Positions 45,667 through 55,920 of a DNA stretch of 64,000 bases are shown here, one piece after another (within the stretch, counting starts at the first letter, position 1; every line of letters begins with the position of its first letter). Made by a program: the position numbers and the translations under genes. The stretch lies in the NCBI RefSeq assembly GCF_001540865.1, contig NC_033632.1, positions 9,730,888 through 9,794,887 on the forward strand. Reading direction: 5' to 3'. The notes under the pieces were generated by a model. That model was given only the letters and a program-made list of their open reading frames with translations. It did no database searches and was not told where the DNA came from. This DNA is from Ananas comosus (lineage: Eukaryota > Streptophyta > Magnoliopsida > Poales > Bromeliaceae).

Positions 45667-46060
45667 GCTCTGATACGACATGTAACAATCTGACCCACTA
45701 GCAATAATAACTTATTGGGTTAAAACCATCGATCGAAAATTCTTTAACCTAGTTATTATTATTATTAGTGTTCATGATCTCTCATATACCTAATCACAAT
45801 TGAGTTTCAATCTGAGGTAGGATTATGGGAATCATTTTATGGTCAATTTCTATAACCAAATTGGCGTGGATTCCGAGGTAGGGAATCAATCCGAAGCAAC
45901 GAAATCAACGGTTGTGATTCATTCTCTTGTCCATTGTTGGTACATTTATACGGCCCACCGAGATTGACCTGCCCAGCCACACCACACCGACTACGTGTGC
46001 GTCACTTCATCCAGTCCCACTCTGCGCCATTAATTAATGGCTAAATTACACTTAAATCCT
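45667..46060 (-). repeat. Primer-site-like sequence and start of an LTR
   Basis: The minus strand of 45667-45678 reads TCGTATCAGAGC, one base from the initiator-Met-tRNA primer site, two bases from TGTAACAATCTGACCC at 45681. The layout fits a minus-strand 5' LTR. The far end near 46050 was not resolved and no pol is beside it. Confidence 0.4.
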
Positions 46061-47333
46061 CAAACCTTAAACATAAATGATGTAACAGTTTGGTCCTCAC
46101 TTTCATTCATTACTAATGAAAGATCACACCGTACGTGGATGTAAAAATATTTTAATAATAAATTTTAGTTCATATTTTTATATAATTTAATCAGTCTTAT
46201 TTTTAATTAAGTAAAGTTTTTTTTTATATAATATAATAATTAAATCTATTTCAATAGAAAATAATTAAAATTGATAGATGTACAAAGTAAATTTATATAA
46301 TATTATAATAGTTTTTAATAATTAAATTATTAGTATTATGTGAAAAAGATTTGAAAGAAATCTATTATAATAATATAAATAAATCAATAAATAACAGAAA
46401 AGTAAAATAAGAGGAAAAAATTATTTCATGCACCAGGTGTATAAATAAATTTTGCACAAATTTCTAATCATTTATTTAAACATCTAAACTTCGTAATTTT
46501 TTATACATAAAAGTATTTATACGGCGTAGATAACATATAGTAGATAATTACAATTTTATTTGTACAACATCGATATTTAAATAATAGGTTCGGTGCATGT
46601 GTGGTGTACTAATATAGCAGGTGCAAGCAATAATTTGGGCCGGTGCAAGAGAAATTATTTCGTGCACCGGATGTATAAGTATATACTATACACTACTTTT
46701 TTAAAATGCTATTATAGAAATTTAAATTCTATTTTTTTTTTGTATATAAGCATTTTAGGTTCTGTGGGATGCGGAGAGCAGTTCAAACCTGTAAGGGCTC
46801 TGATTAATAAGTTTGGTGCGGGAAGATAATATAATAGTAAATTATTATAACTATTAATATTACTTTAAATTAAAATTTTAATTTTGAATGCAAATTCAAA
46901 TATCAAAATTAAAATAAAAAAGTTAAAGTTTGAAATCAAAATATACAAAATTTAAGTTTGAAATCAAAATTTGAAAAATTTAAGTTTGAAATCAAAATTT
47001 AGATTCAATTTAAAATTCAATTTAAAATTAGAATTCAAATTATAATTCAAAATTCTAGTTACTAATTAGTTCAAAATTTTAATTTTAAGATTAATTCTAG
47101 ATTTAAATTTAAAATTTTGAATTTTTATATTTGAGGACTAAAGTGAAAAATTTGCAAATTTTAGGGACCAAAATTGGTATACAAAAGAAAACTAAAGTAC
47201 TATTTTTAGTCCCTAAAGTCTCCAAAAATAAAAAATTACTTGAAATGAAAGAATTATTTTTGTTGGTTCCCAAAATAAAGTATTCTATACTTATAAATAA
47301 AATATTATATGACAATATATTTACATAAAAATA

Positions 47334-47340
<7 letters not shown>
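46061..47340. other. AT-rich DNA with short repeats
   Basis: No gene. Two copies of ATTATTTCRTGCACCRGRTG, at about 46420 and 46655, suggest a small element. AATTTAAGTTTGAAATCAAA repeats about three times at 46925-47000. A (TA)n(GA)n tract precedes the MITE at 47387. Confidence 0.4.
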
Positions 47341-47381
<41 letters not shown>

Positions 47382-47386
47382 CGACC

Positions 47387-47626
47387 GGCTACTATACTTT
47401 TATGAGTATTGGCTCCCTTATACTCATAAGTTTTCGACCCTTAGATTTATTCTATTAATTATTTTCATTTGTTAGATCATACTATTTAACCAACTACCCA
47501 CTCAACCCTAGGGGACCACTATTATTTTAAGTGAGGACCACCATCATCCTAACCACACATCCCATCAATCAACGGTTAAAAATTTATGAGTATATGAGGG
47601 TCTATACTCATAAGAGTATAGTAGCC
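47387..47626. mobile_element. Complete MITE-like fold-back element (ATGAGTAT word type)
   Basis: 240 bases with ends GGCTACTATAC and GTATAGTAGCC. The word ATGAGTAT/ATACTCAT occurs four times, twice near each end in alternating orientation. The body contains TACCCACTCAACCCTAGGGG. It sits between (GA)n and (TA)n tracts. Best reference copy of the group in this window. Confidence 0.8.
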
Positions 47627-47686
47627 CCAGCCTATATATATATATATAAATATATAATCAAAGAGAGTGAGAGAGAGAGGTCTACT

Positions 47687-47689
<3 letters not shown>

Positions 47690-47722
<33 letters not shown>

Positions 47723-47860
47723 TCAACCAGCGGTCCACGAGGTGAAGCCCACCTGGTGGACCGCGTGCAAGATTGGCAGGTGAGCCCCACCTCGTGGACC
47801 ACGTGCAAGATTGGCAGGTGAGCCCCGCCACTTCTTCGGGTGGGCCCCATTTGCCTGGGA
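47690..47860. repeat. (CT)n tract and 38-bp tandem repeat
   Basis: After a CT run, the unit CCACCTGGTGGACCGCGTGC plus AAGATTGGCAGGTGAGCC occurs at 47749 and 47787 (38-base period). A preceding inverted partial copy GGTCCACGAGGTG can pair with it. Confidence 0.65.
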
Positions 47861-48264
47861 TGCGGAGAAGTCTTTCTGGTTGATTATAAATGGATCGATT
47901 ATTTTTGTCTCAAATTTATTATGTTATTATAATTTAGGAGTTGAGTTTCTATACTTTTAAAAGTACATGAGCTCAACATATTTGTAATTTTTAGTTGTCG
48001 AATTGTCTTGAGATCCGTACAATACTAGTAAAGAAAACTTATCAGGACACACCTTTAATAGTGTACTGCACGGATTTTGAGATAATCCGACGGTTAAAAA
48101 GTCACATGCACAAATACTCGTCTCCTTTTAAAAGCGAAGGAGGTCAACTCATAATTTAGTCCTACAATTTAGTTTTGCTGGCTGAATGGTACTTGTTGGG
48201 AATGAGGCACTAATGCCATAATATTCTATTTGTAGTTGATAACACATCAATAATTAAATTGATT
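47861..48264. other. AT-rich DNA, no gene
   Basis: The text CTATACTTTTAAAAGTACAT at about 47951 with GAGCTCAAC resembles the right end of the element at 62819-63036, so a MITE remnant may lie here. Confidence 0.35.
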
Positions 48265-48362
48265 GTCTCTAGTGCAACTGGCAAAGGGTTTGATGGTTGG
48301 TACTTATGATTATAAATTCGAACCCTAATTGCTTTATATTCCTCCTAAGTTTTTTTTTTAAA
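48265..48362 (+). mobile_element. SINE, degenerate
   Basis: GTGCAACTGGCAAAGGGTTT (box-A region) and AAATTCGAACCCTAATTG (box-B region) are in the same order and spacing as in the SINEs at 1308 and 50725. The 3' part is shortened and ends in T and A runs. Confidence 0.55.
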
Positions 48363-48686
48363 AAAAAGAATGAAGTAATTAGTAGCATGCTAATTTTTCA
48401 AAAAAAAAAGACAAGAATTAAGGTACCACTTCATTGCCACGTTAGAAGCACATTATTATTTAAGTCAACTAAATTGATATGTATGCCTTGATTGTGACAA
48501 TTTAGAAAATTTACACCATAAATTATAATAAATTAGAATGCAAACAAAGAATTACAATGAGTTAAAGTTTGAGGATTGAAAATATAATTTAGTCATAATT
48601 AATTGAGGAATGCTAGGGGAACGATCCAAACCCTCATCTTAGGGTTGATCCAACCTCTTTTGAATTTTAGTATTTTAAAAAAAAAG
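48363..48686. other. AT-rich DNA, nothing recognised
   Basis: No coding or repeat feature identified apart from A-runs. Confidence 0.4.
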
Positions 48687-48695
48687 TTTTTAAAA

Positions 48696-49655
48696 GGGTC
48701 ATTTGCATACACGTCCCTGCAAACATAGTGAATTGTGAAAATATCCCTGCAAAAAAAAAACTCCATAAGTTGTCCCTGCAAAAGTCCTAAGTTATGCAGA
48801 TATGTCCCTGCCGTCCAGATCTGTTAGAAAATTTTCGTTAACCATGGTTAAAATGCTTAACCATGGTTAATTATAGTGTGAATTTACGTATTTACCCTTC
48901 TTTCTCTTCCTCATCTTCCTCTTCCTTCTTCTTCGTCGCCGGCAAGGAGATACGGCGGCGACGGTGGCGAACCCTCTTCCTTTTTCTCTTCCCTCTTCCT
49001 CTTTTCCCTTCTTCTTCCTTCTTCCTTCTTCTTTCTTCCTCTTCCTCTTCCTCTTCCCTCTTCTTCGTTACCGACGAGGGAGAAGAACCTCGTCGGGGTC
49101 GACCTCGGAAAGGCGGGCGAGTTTCTGGACGAGAAGCTTGAGGGCGTTGTTGTCGATGAGGGCGGCGACGAGGGCGTGCGTGGGGTCGTTGTGGTCGCCG
49201 AGGACGTCGGCGTCGGTGAGGTCGGTGAGGAGGGAGACGACGTCGACGGCCATGTCGGCGATGTCGTGGCCGAGGAGGCCGACGAGGGAGGGGACAGCGT
49301 TGAGGGCGACGAGCTCCGGGTAGAGCTCCGGTGCCCCGGCGTTCTTCCCTCTTCTTCGTCGCTGGCGAACCCGACCCCGCGCCGCCGCCGCCGCCGCCGT
49401 CGTCCACTTCGACGGTCCGAAGAGGAAGAGAAAGAGAAGGGAAGAGGAAAACTTTTGGAGGGATATATTTGTGAGGGTAAAATGGTCATTTCACGAATTC
49501 ACTGTTAAAAAATAAACAGATTACTAACGGATGTTAACCAGAGGGACATATCTGCATAACTTAGGACTTTTCATGGACAACTTATGGAGTTTTCGTTTTG
49601 CAAGAATATTTTCGCAATTCACTATGTTTGCAGGAACGTGTATGCAAATAACCCT
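48696..49655. mobile_element. Pack-MULE-like element
   Basis: Long terminal inverted repeats of about 140 bases: the left begins GGGTCATTTGCATACACG, and the right, in reverse complement, GGGTTATTTGCATACACG. Each contains ACTCCATAAGTTGTCC and AAGTTATGCAGATATGTCCC. A 9-bp duplication TTTTTAAAA is seen at 48687-48695 and 49656-49664, though in an A/T-rich context. The interior carries a host-gene fragment (49086-49345) and purine-rich GAAGAGGAAG stretches. This fits non-autonomous Mutator-like elements that pick up gene pieces. Confidence 0.78.
49086..49345 (-). pseudogene. CTNNBL1: Captured fragment of beta-catenin-like protein 1
   Basis: In one minus-strand frame the DNA reads an ARM-repeat segment with APELYPELVALNAVPSLVGL, LLGHDIADMAVDVVSLL, TDLTDADVLGD, ALVAALIDNNALKLLVQ and LARLSEVDPDEV. 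This order matches beta-catenin-like protein 1, an ARM-repeat partner of the Prp19/CDC5L splicing complex. About 87 residues of a protein of over 500 are present. There is no start, no stop of its own and no flanking exon: it begins and ends in low-complexity DNA inside the Pack-MULE-like element. It is unlikely to make CTNNBL1. Antisense transcripts could in principle affect the parent gene. Identification is from memory of the family. Confidence 0.78.
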
Positions 49656-49664
49656 TTTTTAAAA

Positions 49665-49848
49665 AAATAATTGAAAGGGCTAGTAGGCAAAACTTATCCT
49701 TTAGATGGCCAAGTTGTAAGACTACGACCAGAAAGTGGGTTGTAATCCTTGTATTGCTTTAATTATTTAGCGAAAAAGGTTGAGAAGCCCTGAATTTGAG
49801 CTCTAGCTAACTTATTAGTTTGGTTTCGATTTTATATTAAACACCTCT
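49665..49848. other. Short intergenic tract
   Basis: No feature recognised. Confidence 0.4.
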
Positions 49849-50355
49849 CACTACAACAGAATTAGATTATAGGGACACATTTTGGGACACATTTGTGTAA
49901 GTGTTACATTTATTTCCAAATTTTTTACAAAATTTTTTTAAAAAAATCTACTAAGACTTAAATATAAAACCTAATCCAATTAAAGATAAAATGATTCTCT
50001 ATTCAACTAACCCCACCCAGCCCACTTGGCCTGATTACAAATAGAAAAAAAAAAAAAAAATGATCACCATCTCCCCTTCTAGTCCTTCTCCGCCGCCGCA
50101 GCCGACGAGGTAGGGTTCCTGCAGCTGGAGTTCGGTTGCGAAGATCTCGCAAGGACCATAGAGGGCAACGATCGCCACGCGTTCCTCCAGCACAGGTCGC
50201 TGGAGGAGTGGGTGTTAAACATCAAGGCGGCTCTACATATAGCGACCCCACATATAGCAATACTTTTAAAAAGTGTGGGTAATTTAGCAAGTAGCACTTT
50301 CTTTGACCTGTATTCATATTTAAAAGTGTCGCTATACACCGTTTTTGTTGTAATG
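49849..50355. mobile_element. CACTA-like non-autonomous element
   Basis: Starts CACTACAACAGAATTAG and ends TTTTTGTTGTAATG, an imperfect mirror of the CACTACAACA end of En/Spm elements. Subterminal parts have short repeats (GGGACACATTT; AAAAGTGTCGCTATAC; CATATAGC) typical of this group. The 3-bp flanks are TCT and CTC, so the duplication is not confirmed. The centre contains a coding-like segment. Confidence 0.6.
50085..50215 (+). pseudogene. Captured coding-like segment in the CACTA-like element
   Basis: The plus strand reads ADEVGFLQLEFGCEDLART then IEGNDRHAFLQHRSLEEWV, a plausible protein segment with higher G+C than the flanks. No start, no known domain, and the frame ends in AT-rich terminal DNA. 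I cannot name the source gene. Confidence 0.35.
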
Positions 50356-50724
50356 CTCATGAAGAGTCAAGTAGGATCATACTCCCTTCAATCGATAAAT
50401 ACCTGGAGACTAGGATGATCGTATTACTCCAAGTTAAGGTATAGGGAGCCGAGGGTGATAGTATTGCCCCAAGTTAAGCTCGTGGCTTGTAGAGTCATGA
50501 CCCCTACAAATGATGCCAATACATGTTTCTTCATGTACAATCTAGCATCCAATTGACGTTAGGGTTTACCTATGAATTCATTCACATGTTTACATATTTG
50601 ATCTCTACAACAAATTTTCATAGTTTGCCTATACTCCACTGTGTTCATCTGCATAGATTTTTTCCTATGTTTATTGTCACTATCATGCCCACTAAATTCA
50701 TATGTCCACATTATAGTACCCTAC

Positions 50725-50875
50725 TTTTTTTTGGAGAGATAGGTAGCACGCTACCCGCTTCGTTTATTTCATTTAGAAATAAACTTAGCTGGAAATATGA
50801 ATCAACTAGGATTCGAACTTGGGTCTCGGATACCAACCACTAAGCCCTTTGCCACTTGCTCTAGGGACGGTCGGT
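50725..50875 (-). mobile_element. tRNA-derived SINE with a 15-bp target duplication
   Basis: Flanked by an exact repeat ATTATAGTACCCTAC at 50710-50724 and 50876-50890. On the minus strand it starts ACCGACCGTCCCTAGAGC, with box A at about 50833-50855 (GTGGCAAAGGGCTTAGTGG) and box B at 50811-50820 (AAGTTCGAAT). It ends ACCTATCTCTCCAAAAAAAA. It is 151 bases long and looks like a fairly recent insertion. Confidence 0.9.
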
Positions 50876-51519
50876 ATTATAGTACCCTACTTGCTCATGA
50901 TGAATGTTACTAAATTTACATGGCATAAAAGAGAGAACAAAAAAACCTACACACAAGGTCATATACTCATAACTCCTCGTAACACTGGTCTTATGCAAAC
51001 TCATCAAAATTAACTTTTTTGACTACATGAAAGTATAGACTACGTACATGCATAAAAATAAGAATATTTTAGACAACAAAAAACTCAAACCTATTTCAGT
51101 AATATTCCCTATCTAAACTTAGAAAACCTCTTTGTATATATACTCGTCTTGAGCACCCAAAACTTCAAATCCAATATCTAAAGTTGATGTTCTAATCAAG
51201 TTAGAATCTTTCAAAAGCTACTATTTCAAACCTTCAAAATATCTACTGAAATCATAGAAACTCATCTCAACCTAGAAGAATTAACCATTTCATAAACTTC
51301 TTTTGAGTTGCAACCAAGTTAATTAGAACTATTAAAAATTCATCTCAACCTACAAGAACCATTCCAAAAGCTCCTATCAACCTCTAGAAAAGAGTTCTAA
51401 TTAATGAACTAATAAAACTTCTCATTTGGAAAAAAAAAAAAAAATCATCCTTGCTAAGAGTTTCTAACCTTTCCCAAGCTTAAATCGTCAGATCAAGGAG
51501 ATCCAACAATTAATGGGGG

Positions 51520-51524
<5 letters not shown>

Positions 51525-51559
<35 letters not shown>
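51525..51559. repeat. (GA)n microsatellite
   Basis: About 17 AG units. Confidence 0.95.
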
Positions 51560-51565
<6 letters not shown>

Positions 51566-51689
51566 GGAAAATATAAGGGTGAGAAGGACTTAGGTTGTGA
51601 GAGGGTATTTAAAGAAGTCCTAGTACAATTGTATATAAATTAAACATCCCAATCATTTGTATCAGCAATTAAATGAACTATTGCCTCCG

Positions 51690-51743
51690 GCCTGGGGCTT
51701 TCGAGTGCCCGTCCGATCTTTCATGCGCTCGAAAGCCCCAGGC
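51690..51743. repeat. Perfect 16-bp-arm hairpin at the copia insertion site
   Basis: GCCTGGGGCTTTCGAG at 51690-51705 is exactly complementary to CTCGAAAGCCCCAGGC at 51728-51743. The copia element begins at 51744, so its target duplication CAGGC is the last five bases of the second arm. Confidence 0.85.
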
Positions 51744-52412
51744 TGTAGTGAGCTAATGACGGAACCCTCACTATCAAGATACTAATCACACTAGTAAACA
51801 AATATGATGTATCTAAATTATCCACAATCAAGATATGCAAGACTAGAGTAAATGAAGTTGAAAGAGAAAAATCCAAGCACAATCATAACAACAACACAAG
51901 ATTTACGTGGTTCACCCAAACCGGGCTACATCCACGGGCACGGAGAGATCAAATCCACTATCAAATGAGGAGATTACAAGATTTGGTTAGAGATTACCAC
52001 TCTATTTTAATGGGCTTATAATCTTCCAATAGAAATTCCTTCTTGCTATACCTTCTTTGAAGCACCTTCCGATTCCGCGAATCCCGCTTCGGAATACCTC
52101 TTAGAATTACTCCAATCTACCTTAGAAGCTTTTGAATCAAGCAAGAAGAACAAGAGAGCTCCTTCTCCAACCCTCTCTACACCTCTCTTCTCTATTATAA
52201 GAAAAGGAAAAACCTAGAGAGCAAAACAAAATGAGAACCCTATCTTTCTAAACCCAAAGAGAATCTCTTTTAACATCACTTGGCCCAATATACCAAAATG
52301 GGTCAACTAAAGCCCAAACCAATTACTAACTAGCCCATTACATGAGTTGTTGAACCAAAACCAAAATAAAACCAATTAGGCTAATAAGTGAATTTGATAT
52401 CATAACCCAACA
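51744..52412 (-). repeat. 3' LTR of the copia element
   Basis: 669 bases from TGTAGTGAGCTAATGACGG to ATAACCCAACA. Followed by ATCTCCACCTTGATAGCAAA, on the minus strand a polypurine-like AAGGTGGAGAT directly before the LTR start. Confidence 0.93.
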
Positions 52413-52468
52413 ATCTCCACCTTGATAGCAAAATCACCGCTCCTCATCTCTGTGCCAACCATGTGCCT

Positions 52469-53323
52469 TTATCCTCCGCTCAACTTGAAGCCTAAAGAAG
52501 TTAGGCTCCAATTCAACTTCTCTACTTGTACCGGCTTCGTGAGCATATCGGCTACATTCTCATGAGTGCCAACTTTCAACACCCTCACCTTGCCATCTTC
52601 AATGACATCCCGGATGTAATGATATTGCACATCAATATGTTTAGTCCTTTTATGATAAACCGGATTTTTAGCCAAACATATTGCACTCATACTATTACAT
52701 AATAAACACATGGGTTTAAAATTTATACCAAGCTCTTTCATCAAACCTTGAAGCCACACCGCCTCCTTGGTTGCCTCGATAAGTGCTATGTACTCGGCCT
52801 CCGTGGTTGACAAAGCTACCGTTACTTGAAGCTTGGACATCCAACTAATTGGACCATTTCCATGTTCAAATACAAAGCCCGTTGTAGATCTTCTCTTGTC
52901 AAGATCACCGGCAAAATTAGCATCAACATAACCTTGCATTGGCCTTGAGTTTTTGCCATACATGATTGCATAATCACTTGTACCTCTCAAATAGCGAAGA
53001 ACCCATTTCGCCGCTTCCCAATGCACCTTTCCGGGATTTGCCATAAACCGACTAAGAACACCAACGGCATATGCAATGTCCGGGCGTGTACACACCATGG
53101 CAAACATCAAGCTACCTACAACACTTGAATAGGGAACTCGATTCATCAACTTCTTTTCCTCCTCCGTCTTTGGACTTTGCTCGGAAGATAATTTAAAGTG
53201 AGACGCAAATGGTGTCTTTACCGCCTTTGCTTTACTCATGCCAAATTTGTATATCAATTTTTCTACAAATCCCTTTTGTGAAAGTGACAATGTGCCATTT
53301 TGCCTATCCCGCCAAATCTCCAA
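52469..53323 (-). pseudogene. Copia RT C-terminus and RNase H
   Basis: Motifs in order: GFVEKLIYKFGMSKAKAVKT, YSSVVGSLMFAMVCTRPDIA, RFMANPGKVHWEAAKWVLRY, then RNase H YVDANFAGDLDKRRSTTGF, ALSTTEAEYIAL, TKHIDVQYHYIRDVIEDGK and ENVADMLTKPV. The catalytic residues I can see are present, and it ends at the expected C-terminus. It is out of frame with the RT part: at about 53310-53325 the usual ILGMEI junction has lost bases, shifting the frame. Confidence 0.92.
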
Positions 53324-54413
53324 GAATTTGACGTGCCGGTCCGAGATCTTTTACTTCAAAGGCTTTACTCAATTCATCCTTGAGTTCATTGATCTTTAGT
53401 TTGTCCTTGCATACTATAAGCATGTCATCCACATACAACACCAAAGCCACAAAGGTACCATCTTTGAAGAATTTTAAGTAGACACAATGGTCATACTTAC
53501 TTCTTTGGAATCCACGACTTAGCATAAAAGTGTCAAACTTTCGACACCATTGTCCTGATACTTGTTTGAGTCCATACAATGATTTCTTGAGCTTACATAC
53601 AAGATGTTCTTTATCCTTCTCTATGAAGCCGTGAGGTTGATACATATAAACCTCTTCTTCTAAATCTCCATATAAAAATGTCGTTTTAACATCTAATTGC
53701 TCAAGTTCCAAATCATTCATAGCAACAAGACTAAGAACAAGCCGAATAGAAACCAATTTAACAACGGGAGCAAATACTTCAAAGAAATCCATACCTTCCT
53801 TTTGTGCGAAGCCTTTAGCAACCAATCTTGCTCTATACCTTTGAATTGTCCCATCGGTTCCTCTTTTGATTTTGTACACCCACTTGCAACCAATTGCTTT
53901 CCGGCTCTTTGGTAACTCCACCAAATTCAAAGCTTCATTCTTGTGAAGTGCCACAATTTCTTCCTCCATTGCTTCTTTCCAATGCTTTGCATCAATAGAA
54001 TTTATGGCCTCTAAAAATGTACACGGCTCTTTTTGTTCCACAATTAGTGCCCGAAATATACTTGGATCTACAAAATCTTTCAAATGCAAAGGTGTGTGCC
54101 GCTCTCTTGTAGAACGTTGAGGCAAGTCATCTATTTCTCCACCTTCATGAGAACTTTTCCCTTCATTAGAATTTTCATGGATTTGATCATCGACCTCACC
54201 ATATTCAACCGGTGTATCCTCCGATTCAATGTCTTCATTTGGTGAGAAAGTTGAAGATGGTAGCTCAAAATTTTGAGTATCATTCCGAATTCCTTCCCCC
54301 TCGATGCTTTCATGTTCTACACCCTTTTTCAACACATTTGATTCATCAAAATGAACATCACAACTTGTGATAATTTTGTGGGCCGTCGGATTCCATAACC
54401 GGTATCCTTTCAC
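53304..54413 (-). pseudogene. Copia reverse transcriptase and linker
   Basis: Acidic/Ser-rich linker between integrase and RT, then RT motifs IGCKWVYKIKRGTDGTIQRY, ARLVAKGFAQKEGMDFFEVF, LEQLDVKTTFLYGDLEEEVY, LKKSLYGLKQVSGQWCRKFD and the catalytic LVLYVDDMLIV. One usual Ala in LNAFLYG-type text reads Thr-Thr. It starts after an in-frame stop (54471-54473) and ends at the frameshift near 53310. Otherwise well preserved. Confidence 0.93.
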
Positions 54414-54470
54414 ACCTTTTGTATAACCAACAAATATGCATTTTCTTGATCTTGGATCTAGCTTAGTTCT

Positions 54471-54721
54471 TTAACAACTAGGAACCAATGCATAAGCATG
54501 ACAACCAAATATTTTTAGATTAGAATAATCACAAGGAGTTCCGAACCATACCTCCTCCGGTGTCTTTCCATTTATAGCTATGGAAGGTGAGCAGTTGACA
54601 AGATAACACGTCATGGACACGGCCTCGCCCCATAACTCGTGCTCCAAACCGGCATTACTCAACATGCTACGAGCCCGCTCCATCAATGTACGATTCATCC
54701 TCTCGGCCACCCCATTTTGTT
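54471..54721 (-). pseudogene. Copia integrase C-terminal remnant
   Basis: Contains QQNGVAERMNRTLMERARSM, NAGLEHELWGEAVSMTCYLV, NGKTPEEVWFGTPCDYSNL and IFGCHAYALVPSC, then TAA at 54471-54473 where the family continues with a basic stretch (RTKLDPRSRKCIFVGY is readable beyond it). The upstream catalytic core is absent because unrelated LTR-type DNA starts at about 54722. Confidence 0.9.
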
Positions 54722-55920
54722 GTGAATCATACGGATTTGTATAGTGTCTTGAGTGTTAAGGATTTTATAGGTTGGCGAATTTCGTAAGGTTGTTTGGAGT
54801 CTTGAAGAGTTGATCGCAGAAGTGTTTGAGAATGGATTCAAATTGGAGGACGAAGACTCATTCGGAAAGCTCGACACCTAAGGTATGAAGAAAAGACTAT
54901 TTGTGGTGAAAACATATAATTAGAATAAGTTCAGAAGGCTTAGAGTGGTTTAAAATATTTTTTCTGAACTTTCATGTGTTCTGGGACCGGTCTCTGAGAT
55001 TGAGAGACCGGTTCCACCAAGGTCCTCACTGCGTAAACTGTGATGCAACCGGTCCCCTGTGATGAGAGACCGGTTCCCGAACCATGGTGCTTCTGTCGCG
55101 CAGCGAGGGACCGGTCTCGAGTTTGTGAGACCGGTTCCCGAACGTTGGGTTTTTGGTTACGCAGAGAGGGACCGGTTCCTCACTTGAGAGACCGGTCTCT
55201 CACAGACCGGTCTCCTCGAGAAGACCGGTCTCTGAGGACGACACAGGTTTTTAAAAACGACTTTTTGCAATCCTAGTCTACTTCTAAGTCTTCTAAACAT
55301 ATAAATAAGCTATGTGGGTCATCTAAAATTAAGGCTTTGAATATTTTACCAATTCTAAACCCTAGAAACTTAATTCTCTTCGTTTCAATGCTTAGATGAG
55401 TTTCTAGCAATCGACATCGGCTTGATTCTTCGTTGTTACTCAATAATCCTTACGAGAATCAAGTAGATGTTTGATAAAAGGTGAACTCCCATAGCTTATG
55501 GTTTTCAAACCGTTAAATCAGCCGACAAATCTTCACATTCTACAACTCCGGAAGGAGTTCGGCGCGGTGATGCGCGTGTTGGAAGCCGAGGATTCGTGGA
55601 TTCAGCTCGAGGAGTTGAGCGTTGACGCTGCGAGGAGTTGCAGCAAGGTCGATTGGTGATTCCTATCATCGAGGACCGGCAAAGATCACATCAACTAAAA
55701 TCAGTAAATTGAGTCTGTGTGTTTTTGTCGAAATCACTTGTACTCAAGTTTTCTTAGTGAATTTTTCTTGGCGTGATCGTCCGTGGGTTTTTCACTCCGA
55801 ATTGAGTTTCCCCACTTAAATTCTCGGTGTGCTGTTTTAATTTCCGCTATTTTATTGTTTGCATCGAGATTTTCGAAGTTTACAGGGATTTATCACCTAT
55901 TCACCCCCTCTAGTGTTGTA
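54722..55920 (+). mobile_element. LTR-type insertion inside the copia integrase
   Basis: Starts near TGTGAATCATACGGATTTG and ends near ACCTATTCACCCCCTCTAG and TGTTGTA. The CACCCCCTCTAG end recurs, inverted, at about 33180 in another LTR. It has an ACCGGT word array (54985-55238). Copia sequence resumes at 55921 with a pre-integrase segment, so about 600 bases of integrase core were lost at or after insertion. No target duplication could be fixed. Confidence 0.6.
54985..55238. promoter_or_regulatory. GGGACCGGTCTC word array
   Basis: About eleven words in 250 bases, several as pairs such as GGGACCGGTCTC, spacer, GAGAGACCGGTTCC. The words are the same as in the gypsy LTRs, although the surrounding LTR is unrelated to them by eye. 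It lies 260-515 bases from the 5' end of the insertion. Confidence 0.6.

Larger units (their letters stand above)
50356..51689 (-). repeat. LTR-like tract, left part, hosting the copia element
   Basis: Layout as in the minus-strand LTRs elsewhere: short unique DNA, then text like TATCATGCCCACTAAATTC, then a long A/C-rich stretch, a (GA)n tract at 51525-51559, a leader-like GGTGAGAAGGACTTAGG and the start of a word array (51680-51743). It resumes after the copia insertion and ends TTCGGTACA at 58682, as the LTR at 39711 does. The left end was not found. A SINE sits inside at 50725-50875. Confidence 0.45.

Noticed and set aside
48892..49508. ORFs of 110-192 codons around the Pack-MULE centre
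   Set aside because: They are shadows of purine-rich GAAGAG DNA and of the CTNNBL1-like frame; products are runs of Arg, Lys, Glu or Ser.
54722..55920. Clear 5-bp target duplication for the inserted LTR
   Set aside because: TTGT-type similarity at both ends is too short, and the flanking integrase DNA is missing.
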